Below are positions 1-11,538 of a stretch of DNA of 64,000 bases, piece by piece. Every line of letters begins with the position of its first letter. The first letter of the stretch is position 1. The stretch comes from Wuchereria bancrofti (taxonomy: Eukaryota > Nematoda > Chromadorea > Rhabditida > Onchocercidae), in the NCBI GenBank assembly GCA_005281725.1, contig SSBO01000009.1, positions 582,585 to 646,584 on the forward strand. Direction: 5' to 3'. A program made the translations under genes and the position numbers. The notes below the pieces were generated by a model. It was not told the DNA's origin and searched no databases. It saw only the letters and a list, made by a program, of their open reading frames with translations.

Positions 1-2230
1 AAACCGACGAAGAAATTGATGAAGGTGTGTCTCTTCGTTATTGGCATTTCAAGCTAGGCTTTTCTAGATTTTTACGACAAGAGAACACGGTGGTAATTCC
101 TAAAAAGGTTATATGATAGCTTCAATTTTTCTGAACGTTTTTTCATCTTTTACGTAAGATCGTCTGTTTCAGAAGGTAAAAGTGACATTTATCTCCACGG
201 TGTACCAATTCCTCCTCAAATTCTTGCAGAAATTTTAGTAAGAGTTGATAGTCGTCGTAGTGTTGGTTATATATGTCCTTTGGTAGGTTATTTTCTTTTC
301 TTATTCGTTATTTCATCAGTTTTGGCTGTTAATCTGTTTATGTAAATTGTTGGTGCAAGAAAAAAATCAAAAATGTAAAAAAAGATTTTTTTTATGTAAA
401 AAATAAAAAACTTATAAAAACCATAAGAAAAAAAGTGTATTCAAACATACTGGAACTCCGGGAAATACAACTGTTTGGTTGAGTAAATTTGAATGTGGTT
501 TATTTGCGGTGGTATCTGAAATTATACTCTCATATTGCTGATTTTAAATTCAATGTTTCACTTTATTTCTAAAATTGATGAGTATTCTTTTCTTAGAGCT
601 ATTGCAGGTTTGTCGTCGATGGTACAATGTTTTATCTGCTCCGGGTTTTTGGATCAGTTATATGACATATCGATCAATGGATTTGCCTCCCATCTGCTTA
701 CGAAATGAACCTTCACTCAATGTCAAAAAAGTTTCTCTTAAGCAGGCTTTTGGGCGAAATTTGATCAGCAATCCTAGTGGTGACGATGGATATCAAAACT
801 GGGAGATATGTGAAGATGGCGGTGATGAGTGAAGTTTCTATTCATTGTTTTGAATGTTTTCGATGGAAAAGAAACAAGATCCATATCGTCCGTAGATATT
901 TATATCTGACCTCAATCCTCTAATATTATATAGAGGTGATTCAAATGAAGCAGGAGAGCTGAGGGAAAAGAGACTTAGAACTAGCATACAAATGGAGTAA
1001 GCATACCATGCGGTATTTTTTTCGATTTTGACACAGTAAAGTGTAAATTATTGCTTTTTGATGTGATTTTACTTATTTGAAATCATAATTTAGATTCGAA
1101 ATTGAGAAACCACCAGTAGGTTGTGTAACAGTGGAAGATATACCGATTGCATTTGTGACAAGTTATGAATGGTGTAGTAAATTTCAAATCATTGATTTGT
1201 GGAAGGAGGGAATTGAGGTAATTATTTTCCTATATTATTTGTTTGTTTTTTAAGCTACATATAATAATAAGCTACATATAACATATAATAATACTATAGA
1301 AAAATATAATAGATTATTTATTGGTGATATTTGGTACCAGTTAAAATGGTTTTTTCCGTAGTTCATTGAAGTAAAATAAATCATAAAAAAGGTTCTACAG
1401 AAAAATAATTCAAACAATTCAATTCATCTGACTATTAATTCATTCAGTAATGATCAAAATTATGGATTTCAATTTCAATAAATGCGGTAAAAACAACTTT
1501 TCCTAGCATATCCTGATAAGGATTTCATTTAGCATGCTTTTTTGGATGAATTTTGTCCACCAATCACCGTTTCGGAGTATCACACAGGTCGTTTCGATTG
1601 CGCATCGATTTATTTATTGGAAGTACAATTGCTTCCTGATGGATCTATACCTTTGCCATATAGAACAATGCCAGAATTTTATACTCGGTATCCTCGTTTT
1701 GCTCAACAACATGATAGGCTACAGCATGGTGTGCCACAAAGTGATGAAACAACCGATACTTCAATAACTCGAATTCGTATGTTAGATGGTGAATTTTCAC
1801 TTAAATGTCATTTTTTCTATTTTCCTTAAAGAAAAAAAAAGTAACAGAACAAAACAGTTTATTGTTATTTTTCCTATATTAATATATTAACGATTATTAT
1901 TTTGAATAAATGCATGCAGACATTCTAATATTATTATCTGTATGTGAACTTTGCTAGTATTTCATAATTACATGCATTTCGCTTACTGAATATAAATCCA
2001 TCGTTGTTTTCCTTTAGTTGTTATAGCATTTTTTTTTTTTTTCAGATTTAGAAATTGAGTGGCAAAAGATTGAACATACATTTTCAAGTTATCCTAAAGG
2101 AATTCGTTACGTATTATTTCGACATAGTGGAAAAGATCAGCAATTTTGGGCTGGACATTATGGTTCAAAAATGGCTAAAGCTTCAGTTACTGTAAATTAC
2201 GGTAATGGAAAACGAAGATCTATACTCTGA
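1..2230 (+). CDS. F-box protein with C-terminal FBA (F-box-associated) domain, FBXO2/6/44-like; 5' partial
   Basis: Exons: 1-24 (partial), 173-282, 608-828, 1094-1217, 1533-1776, 2046-2230 (stop TGA 2228-2230); all junctions keep frame. The F-box spans exons 2-3, from PIPPQILAEILVRVDSRRSV to CPLVCRRWYNVLSAPGFW. The FBA domain follows: FGRNLISNPSGDDGYQNWEI, then FVTSYEWCSKFQIIDLWKEG, then SYPKGIRYVLFRHSGKDQQF and WAGHYGSK. Order and spacing match FBXO2/FBXO6/FBXO44. In vertebrates these are substrate receptors of SCF ubiquitin ligases and recognise N-glycans of misfolded glycoproteins in ER-associated degradation. The aromatic pair before AGHYG, at the place of the vertebrate sugar-binding loop, is kept as FW, but the glycan-binding role is only inferred. 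The start lies upstream of the window; the first visible residues are acidic (TDEEIDE). Family assignment is firm, the exact orthologue is not. Confidence 0.93.
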
Positions 2231-4125
2231 TGGACAAAATTTCGATGATTTTGATGAACGTTAGATTTAAATCCTATGTAATTCAAAGTTTTTCATTTGT
2301 TAAATTATATTTATTTGAATTATTTACGAATTTGAGTTACATTGTACTTGTGTGGTTTGCTTCTAATATCGAACGTAATATCGATGCATGCTATTCTTGA
2401 TTTTGCTATTTACTCATGGCAGTATTGTGAGCTGATCTTGTATTGATTTTCTCCTTCAAACTTTTTAACTCTGAATTGATGAAGATATGAATCTCCAATG
2501 AATCGTTAAGACGTAAATCATTTTATGAGTCTATTTGCACTTTTTTTCTCTTAATTTTATTTCTTCAAAATTTATGTCTTCCTTTTCTCTAATCTTTTTT
2601 TTTTCTATCTAATTTTCTTTTCTAGAAAGGGAACTTTGTTTTTTTATGATTTTATCAGAAGTAGAAAACTTTTTCTGTACGTTATAGTTTAGTGAAAATT
2701 CTTGCCTAGTTTCAGTCTGAAGAAAACAAAATGTCCGGCATATTGCATCCCAAGGATTGAATTATGATTAGATGTGTGATTTTTGTTCTTACCTTCCGTA
2801 TCTTTGTTGACTGAAAGGTTTTGTGGGAGCAACTGATACGATATATTTGCTGTATTCTTAATTAGTTTTTTTTTTTTTTTTTTTTTTAGGCAGATTCCTT
2901 TAAGAATCAAGAAACAACATATCATTTGATGTTTTATTGCTTAGTTTTTTGTTGCACATTACGTACAATTTAGCATTATTTAAAGTTAAAGGAAAAATGG
3001 AATTGAATTCTATTGTGGTTAGTAAATTTGAGTCTTAATTATGATTAATAATTCTATTTTATTCTTTTTTTCAATTCTTCGTTTCATTTTTAATGTATGT
3101 AGTGATTATTAATCTTTAATTCATATGCTCTGGGATGTTATCTTTGATCGGAAAACAATTCCTGATAATGCTCTATTTTGCTTGTTGTTATCATTAATTC
3201 ATTCCCTTTATTTCTAGCTGACGTTATATATTTCTGTTTAATATTTAGTCTGTTATTTGAAATAGTTTGTTCAACTTCAGGGGTAAACCTTCAAAAAAAA
3301 AAAGTCTTCCGGAGCTTTCATTAATTGTCAAAGTGGAAATGACATGAATGCATTCAAAGATATGATAAAATTGAATAAATGATTGTCAAAGCCACTTCTT
3401 CCTTTTTTCTTCCTAGTTTATTTAGGATGTTTAAACACTAACCTTTAGGTTTATTGAAAAAAGGAAGTACTATTGATGACTGTAATTTGTTTTCTTAGAA
3501 ACATTTTGCTTGACTTTCACTATTATAAATTGTTTTCTTCTTAACTTCACTTATTCTGATAATTCGCATTGTAATGCATAATTTACTTAAAGTATTGAAT
3601 GTAGTAATAAATTATATTTTTCACTTCCTTTTGAATTTCTAATTTACGGGAACTACTGTATTTTTCAGAGCACTTAGTATCCGTTCGTTATTTCCTAGAA
3701 TCACTTCTTATCTTAGGCTTAATTACTTGTCTCAAAAATTAGATTTCCATATTTCGTCGGAATTTTGCTTTTCTCCTTTTAAAGTATTTAAAAGCATCAA
3801 AATAGATTGTTTACAGCGAAAGAATAGGTAGTTTTAGTTCAATTTAATCGACGAGTAGTTGCAAGAAATGACGATGGTCTCAAATTTTGTTACGATTTAT
3901 AAAAATTTTGAGCTTATAATTGAAATAAGCTTGATATGCTTATTATTTTGTTGGTGAAAGATATTTTTTTCTTTTTTTTTTGTGTGTTCTGGAAAAAATT
4001 TAACACAATGGTCAATTATAAGAGTTTATTTTTTCACGATTTAATAAATATTGAAGAGTCTGTTTATCTAATAATTTCATCCTGTTAAATATTTTCAGTA
4101 TTGAACATACTTTGTTATTTTGTAG
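2231..4125. other. Intergenic spacer between F-box gene and ITFG2-like gene
   Basis: AT-rich non-coding stretch. It holds a long T run (about 2865-2887) and several shorter A/T runs. No reading frame with splice signals or protein-like composition was found on either strand. It should contain the 3'UTR of the F-box gene and the promoter of the next gene. Confidence 0.6.
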
Positions 4126-4137
4126 GATGTCACAAAG
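4121..4137 (+). promoter_or_regulatory. Candidate spliced-leader acceptor and short 5'UTR of the ITFG2-like gene
   Basis: A strong acceptor (TTTTGTAG, AG at 4124-4125) lies 12 nt before the first in-frame ATG (4138), and no convincing upstream exon was found. In nematodes this arrangement is typical of trans-splicing. The frame stays open from 4126 to 4138, so a missed upstream coding exon remains possible. Confidence 0.5.
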
Positions 4138-6688
4138 ATGATATGTTCGGAGATGAAAATCTCAAGATCTGGCGCAAATGTTAATGCCGCAGCTTTATTT
4201 GCTACCCATCTTAATGCACCGTCTTCTAGTATATTAATGGTATGGTCACGAAATCAACAACAGCTTTTCATCGTTATCGGCAAATGCAATGGTGACGTTA
4301 GTCTTTTCCCATTTTTTTTTTTTCCGACATCAATAGTGGTACCATTGATATAGTGGTTGGAACATTTGTGTTTCAGCTAAGGATTGTAAGGAATTTATAT
4401 GTTTGTCTATGGAAGTAGTGAAAATTTAGTAACTGTTCTAGAATTATTTTATCAGCTGTAAGCAGAACAGTGAATTGGAACAAAACTTTCTTTGAAGTAA
4501 GAAGACAAGCTTTCTGGTGGATATTGTTTGATTTTCTGTTTGTTGAGCTTTTCTACCGGAACATTTTCCTGTGACAGTGTAAGAATCTCTATTTTAAAAT
4601 GACTTCCTGGATGGAAGATTGATGGCGATTTTTGATATTTTAAAATCATTGTTTGATTATATTAGTGTGAGGTTTTTTTTTTTTGATTGCTTATTTGTTT
4701 TATTCCGGATCTATCGTCATTTTCCTTTAGTCCGCTTTTTTCCTGTGTTATAGAAATGAGCCATTCATCAATTCATATTTTTAGCTACGGATTTTAATTG
4801 ATTTCTTGCAGTTACTATTCTTTACAACCAGCAGGCAGTATACGAAGCTAGAAAATATCTTTAAAAGTCCTTTGACAACAATTTGTTTTGGAAAACTAAG
4901 GCAAAGCAGGTCGGTTTATATAAAGGTTCATATAGTTTATTTAGTATAGTTTTGTTTGCTCCAGTAAGATTATAATTTTAATTTTGACCAATCGTGCAAG
5001 TTTAGGCTCTTATTCATAGCTGCATTAAATCGGCAAACATTAAGATCACTAATTTTAGTGCCGTGGATAACTTGAAATAAGTGTGATAATTTTCTTTAAG
5101 TTTGATATTTTGCCTTTTTCTTTAAAACATTTTTATTCTACATTTGTGTTATTGGATATTTTTTAGCGATGAAATAGTTGCCATATCAGCAGGTGGTCAG
5201 ATACGTTCTTTCGATTTTCCACAAACAGATGTCCAGAGCGGAGATTTACAGAAGCCTTTACCACTTTTTGAACAACTCGTTCAAGCTAATATATGCACAT
5301 CATATATTGGTGACATTGATGGTGATGGTTTATCAGAGTTGCTAGTTTTGATGACTGATCGATGCGGTTAGTTATTTTTGTTGTTAATCTTAGATTTGCT
5401 TCATTTTGGCTATCCAAAGTGATTTTTCAGTTATAGCTTACTTGAAATGTGATTTTTTTTAATCTAAAAAAAAAAGGTCAATCAATGGTTATGTTTCAGT
5501 AATATTCAAAACATTGGAATGGAATACCAACAAATTTTGATGGTATTTTGAAGCTTAGGATATGATCTTTTATTTAAATATGAATTTTAGTAAGAACTTA
5601 TCGATATGTTGCGAATCATTTGGCATCATTGAACAAATATGAAGTACCATCGCATGTTTATGGTTTCGCACTTGGTATCACGAATTCTGGTTTATATTAT
5701 GCACTTCTGGCAGAACGAAATGAAAATTATGTGGTGAAAATTGATTTTGGTTCAAACAGTTGTAATATTTTGCCACAAACGTTGGCTTCGAATCCTTCGA
5801 ATCGAGAGTTGATGGTACCCAATCAGCCGATATATCTGAGCTTAGTTGGATCACTTGCTGCTCGATTGCTTGTGATTAATCCAGGTTATTTTATACTTAT
5901 TTATTTGAGCATAAAACAGTAGAAATACTGCAATACACTTCAGAATATTAGCTATATTGAATTTTGTAAAAAAAAATTACCAGTAATTTTTAATTATTCT
6001 AACTAGTTTGATATATCTAACATTGACAATTTGCTATAAAAGCTAAACTCTGCTGAATTATCATCACATATTTAGGTGATTCTAGTAGTAATTGTATGTA
6101 TCTTGCATATGAGATATTCTTTACTTTTGCAGAAAATGACACCGAGGTAACATTAGAAAATCCGGCGGGTGATTTTATTTGTGCAACTACTGTTAATCTG
6201 CAGAATATGCATGTTGTGATGACACTGGATATTTTTGGTAACTTACTCATCTATGGATGGAATAACCATAATGTAAGTTCTTGGATAACGAATGTTTATT
6301 TTTTGTGTTGCTTTGAAGAGATCATGTTAATATGGTTACTTCGTATTTTTTCCAAAATTAAATGCTAAAAAATCTAGTTTTTTCTATGCTTTTGTTTCTT
6401 TTTTCCCTTCTCTATTATCTGTATTTTGAAAGAGTTGTTAAATCTTTTAAAGTTTACAAATAAATACCAAATGGTCTATTTAATATGATTTTTTCTTTAT
6501 AAGTCTACAAAATGTATATATTGCAGACTTGTCATGCATATCTTATAGCAAAAACGACAGTTTTACCGGATGCAGATCGTATAACTGCTGTACCAGGCCG
6601 GAATGAAAATGAAGTTCTTTTTTGTATATATACAGTTTACTTCAAAATTGCTGTTTATCGAATTGATTTATCATCTGTACTTAGTTGA
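4138..6688 (+). CDS. ITFG2-like protein (FG-GAP/beta-propeller, KICSTOR complex subunit homologue)
   Basis: Exons: 4138-4296, 4812-4909, 5167-5366, 5591-5884, 6133-6272, 6527-6688 (stop TGA); 350 residues, all phases consistent. The diagnostic block is EIVAISAGGQIRSFDF, followed about 35 residues later by YIGDIDGDGLSELLVLMTDR. This matches human ITFG2 (VAVSAEGWFHLFDL ... ISDIDGDGCRELVVGYTDR) in order and spacing. DIDGDG is an FG-GAP calcium-loop motif. Later exons add propeller-like strands (LLIYGWNNHN, FKIAVYRIDL). In vertebrates ITFG2 is part of KICSTOR, which tethers GATOR1 to lysosomes in amino-acid sensing upstream of mTORC1. The worm protein is shorter than human ITFG2 (about 447 aa). 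A polyadenylation-type AATAAA lies at 6762-6767. The N-terminus is the least certain part. Confidence 0.85.
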
Positions 6689-9600
6689 CTTCAAATCCTA
6701 GCTAGATATTCCTATAAAGCGGCAATACTGAGAAGATAATTAGTAGTAATGAAAAGGTAGAAATAAACTTCTGTTTGCTAGATTCGATACTGAGATTTTG
6801 GAAAGCTTTCAGGTTTGTACATTTTTTTTTTTTAAATAAATGTTTCAAATTGAAATCGGAAAGGATAAGGTTTTTTTTCCGCCCATTTCACATTTTCTTC
6901 AATGCATTAGTCCAAATCAGTTTTAAGATTAAATTTTATACTCAACATTGAATTATTATGATGTTTCAAATCGCGAATAAGAGATAAATATTGCAATATG
7001 CTAACTTCTGATAGATGGATTAAAAAATCATAGTAATTCAATAATTCAGTATTAAATATTGAGCTATATCATATAATAATTTCACATTTTTTCTAATAAT
7101 TCTTATAGATTAACCTTGTAGCACTTGCTATGCATATGTTTGCGTGTATATTTTTCTCGTACACCTGCTAGTGTATATATTTTTCTTGTATATTTTGTTT
7201 TTAATATTGTTTTTTCTCTTGCAACATTTAGATTAATTCTTATTATTAAGTGCATTTATCTGTATTCATATAATTATCCATTGTATAATTTATTTTTGCA
7301 TCAATTTTCAATATTTTTCCCCGTGAATTCTTCATACCGTATGCGACAATATAAGATGAATGGTAACACTTATTGTTTAATAAATTTTCTCTCATACTAC
7401 AATAAAATTTTGAGAACTATAACTAAAGTAAGTAAATAGCGCTACAATATTCAATTTAAATTTGAATGAATTTCCAGAGGTTATTGATGTAATTTTTTAA
7501 TTATTTCTTTCTGATATTCCATCTTACTTAATTGTTATATAACGGAAAGACAGCAAATATCAGTTGGCCAGCAGAGAAATTTGTTACTTATTTGATGGTT
7601 ATTTTTAATTAAATGCTCAAAAGTTTAAAGAGGATGAAGCATTTGCCCTTGATGTAAAATATTGGTTGTTATATAAAGCAAATCTTAGAACTTTTGAGCA
7701 CTTTATGCAAGCAATTCTTGAAACTTTTGTGCATTTTATTGGAATTTTAATATAATATTATGCGGGAAAGTTTCCATTCTGGCTTACAGCAACATAACTT
7801 GCTGTTTTGATTGTGCACAAATGAAGCTAATAGTTATGCTACAAAAATAGTGGCGTTTTTTGAGAGAGAAAAAGTAGAGTATTAGGATTAAAAATGAATT
7901 TAAACAATATAAAAGCTTACATAATTCAAATTTTAATATTTTTCTGCAGTTGAAAATACCTGAGAATTTTCAATATGATTTATAGTATTATATTTAAAAG
8001 ATACTTCTAATATTTTAATGTCAAGAAAAAGTGGCATCACATCAAATAAATAAATACTATGACTATAAATATACTATAAATAATACTAATAATTAATACT
8101 GTCATCCTGAACAGTTCCTGCTTATTATCATGATTTTAATGAATATCAGAAAAAAACCTTTTTAACATTTCTCGGTATTACTTTTATCATTCTAAGAAGT
8201 CATCCTATCAGCAGGCATCATTTCATAGATTTGTTTAGTAGATATATTAGCATCTAGAAAACAAATTTAATGAATATTCTAGCTATAATATTGAAAATTT
8301 GAAATTCAATCAAATCAATCAACATTTAATTATTTACTTCTCATTTGTATTGACGATTTATCAAAATACCTTATTTCATCATAAAATTGTAGATCAAATC
8401 AGTTGGAAAATTTGTTAGACTGCTTAAATTAGAGTTAAATTTATGATTAATTCTAGAACTCTTCCAAAAACATCATTTATATTTGTCTAAATTTGCCATA
8501 ATTTTAACCAGCACTTCGATATCACTTAAATAAATTTTAACTAATTTAATTTACACTGTTTATTATACCAATTAACATTTTACTATTAAAATTCTCCTTA
8601 TCTCTTCTATAATATACCTTTTTTTTCTGAATTCTTTTAAAAAATCTTTTTTTGAAAAAATAAACGCTAATTCTATAAATATATAGAATCTATATTTATA
8701 GCATTGAAAAAAAAAAAGAGAAGCACTGCTAATTAATATGGAAGAGAAATCATAGATATACTAATTATCATAAAGCATATAGTAATTATGATAAAGCATA
8801 TATAATAATTACTATAAAACTATCAAATGTTTATTTAACAACAAACTTTTAAAACAATAAAAACTTTTTATATTAAAGAAGAACTTTTTATATATCACAA
8901 AATCATTATTTATTATGCCACAAAATTGATTCGATTGAATTAAAGCATTCATACAATTCCAAATGAATCCAAAACATGTTGAATTATGTTGCTATTTCAG
9001 TAATGAGATAGCAACATAATGAAATCATGTGAGTATATTTTTGTTTTTCCTAATGGCATTTTTATTCTTTATTGATAGATAAGAGAGCAAAATCTCTTTT
9101 TTTTTTCTGTCCTTTTACATAGCTTTAACAATTTTTCATTATTTCTTATCGTTTTATCATAAAATTTTACTCACTTTTGTCTGTTCATTTATGTCTGCTT
9201 TTAAATTCTATGAATTTAGTTGTGTAATATTGTTCTATTTTTGATTTTTTATCAACTATATAAGCTTTTTAAATTAGTTTAAAATTTTTTCAAAAAATTT
9301 TTCATTAAGAATAGCAATTTCTTTTCTTTTTTTTTTTCTTTTTGCTCTAATCAATACTAACAGTAGTTTACAAAGAAAAAACTAAAAGAATGTGTTTAGA
9401 AATTGAATGATTTTGAATAAATGCTTGGCAAAAAATTGAAAAAAAAAACCTCAAAAGAAATTAAAATTCAAATTTGCATGTGTGACAAACAAAACGAAAA
9501 AAAGGAAATAGAAAAAATGAATTAGAGTAAATATTTTGGTTAGATGATATTATGATTAGTACTAATTATTTTATTTTATATATTTATATTTCACAGTAAT

Positions 9601-10145
9601 ATTTAGTATCATAAAAAAAAATACATTACAATTTTTTGGAAGAAAAAATTTTCTTCCAAAAAAAAAATTTTTGTGTTCCAAATTTTTATCCACATTCATC
9701 TTGTACCAATCATATAATCACAGGTTGTTATAATCTTAAAACAACTGTTCTCGATCCATTTTTTTTTTTTTTTTTGTGTGTCAGAAATTCTAGAAGTATT
9801 TTAATTTTAGGAATTCCTTCTTTGCCTCACCAATCTACATCTCACTTGTTTCATTTTTTTTTAAGAAAAAAAAAGATCAAATTTTTTATTTTATAAATTA
9901 TAGATTTAATTTAAAGAGAATGTAAACTTCATCAATAATTTGTTGCATTCGTAAATGACAATTTAAACTGATATCATATTATATTCTTCATGTATTTACT
10001 TATATATTAAAAGATTAGATGAAAGAAGAAGAAGAGAAAGTAGAAAAATATATAATATGTGAATATATATATATATATATGTTTGTACTGATTAGTGAAT
10101 TCGTTTGTTTCATTCTATTCATTCTAATGATGGCTACTTTTTTAT

Positions 10146-10200
10146 CTCTCTCTCTCTCTTTGTTTCTTTCTCCCTTTCTCTCTCTTTTTATTTTCCTCTT
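10146..10200 (+). repeat. CT-rich microsatellite/polypyrimidine tract
   Basis: Imperfect (TC)n tract rich in TCTCTC blocks, in otherwise A/T-dominated non-coding DNA. Confidence 0.85.
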
Positions 10201-11438
10201 TTCAACTTGTTAGAAATCAGTAAAGTAGCAGTTGTTTAACAAATTAGACGAGTTAAACATATCAACTTGGAAGTTGTTATTATTACTGATCTTTCTCATG
10301 ATGCCGATGACATGACATATTGCGCCAAATGATTTAAAACGATGATTCCTGATAAATTGCTAAATTTTCCTCAAAATCTTTCATCCTTGCAATTTGCAGT
10401 CAATTTTAAAGATTTATTTATTTAATGTTGTTGTTGATTTTCTTTTCAACTAACATACATGATCAAATTTACTTTTCAATAATTTTTCAATTTCTAAACT
10501 TTTCTAATTTTCTATGTTAACTTTTTTAACATTTATTACTTTTGATTTCATTCCAAAATTTTTACATTCATAAAAATTGAAAAAATTTAATCTTAGAAGA
10601 ATTATAAAAAAAAAGAGACTAGTTGTAAAAAGGGTTTAAAAAAAATAGTAATAAAACAAAAACAAGAATGTACTGAGAAATATGTAACATAAGCTATTAC
10701 ACTAAATTTGCAATAAAAATTTCCAAAATTTTACTGTACAGATATTATGTTTTTGAAATGAAAACCAAAAAAATCACTGAATCAATAGTTTTGAAGTTAC
10801 AATAAACAATAATATTCATTTGCACAAATATACATATATATGTATCATAAATTTTTCATAAATATTGCAATACTGTGAATTTGCGAAATAAACCATTGAT
10901 TAATTTAACGATATAAATTTGATAAATTTGAGAATATATCAAAATATTAATTTCCTTTATTGACATAAGATATTTTTAACCTTTTCATTTTTTTTTTCAT
11001 TTCACATTATTTCCATTTTGCTGTAATTCTCATAGTCATTATTAGACAGGAAGTTTATTTGTTTATCTGTTGTTGTTAACAAATTTGACTATAGCTTTAA
11101 CATCTTTTCTATTTGGTTATTGTTAATGTTTGATGACAGTAAGGTTGGCGTTGAAAAAAAAATCACTAAAATAAATGTTTAAAATAAATGTTTGTTATGT
11201 TTACGTTGAAATATTTGAGAAACACTATTATATTAATAATACTTATTAGCAGTTAATCTCTTTGAAGATTAATCCAATAATCTGCATGAGTGCAATATTA
11301 TTGTTTTTGGTTGGTTAATTCCTTTAAAATAAAAGTTAATTTAAGCACTTGGCTTATTGGCTACTTTCAATCAAATAACATTCCAGTAAAATTCAATATG
11401 TATAAAGAAATGTTTTGGTACTCGTTTTTCTAAAACAT

Positions 11439-11538
11439 GGGAATACGGTAGTGCACAGTATAGCCATACCTGTATGTATATAGGAATACGGTAGTGTGCA
11501 GTATGGCTGTGTCTGTACGCGTGTGTGTGTGTGTGCGT
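11439..11538 (+). repeat. Imperfect 43-bp tandem duplication ending in a GT microsatellite
   Basis: GAATACGGTAGTG occurs at 11441 and again at 11484. The flanking bases are duplicated too (GCACAGTATAGCC versus GTGCAGTATGGCT). The second copy runs into a (GT)n tract at about 11519-11538. Confidence 0.85.

Noticed and set aside
5780..5800. TTCGAATCC, a T-loop-like tRNA motif
   Set aside because: It lies inside a coding exon of the ITFG2-like gene, and no acceptor stem or anticodon arm can be folded around it.
7125..7439. 104-codon + strand ORF after the ITFG2-like gene
   Set aside because: Hydrophobic, Tyr/Phe/Leu-dominated composition as expected from random AT-rich sequence; no splice partners or homology recognised.
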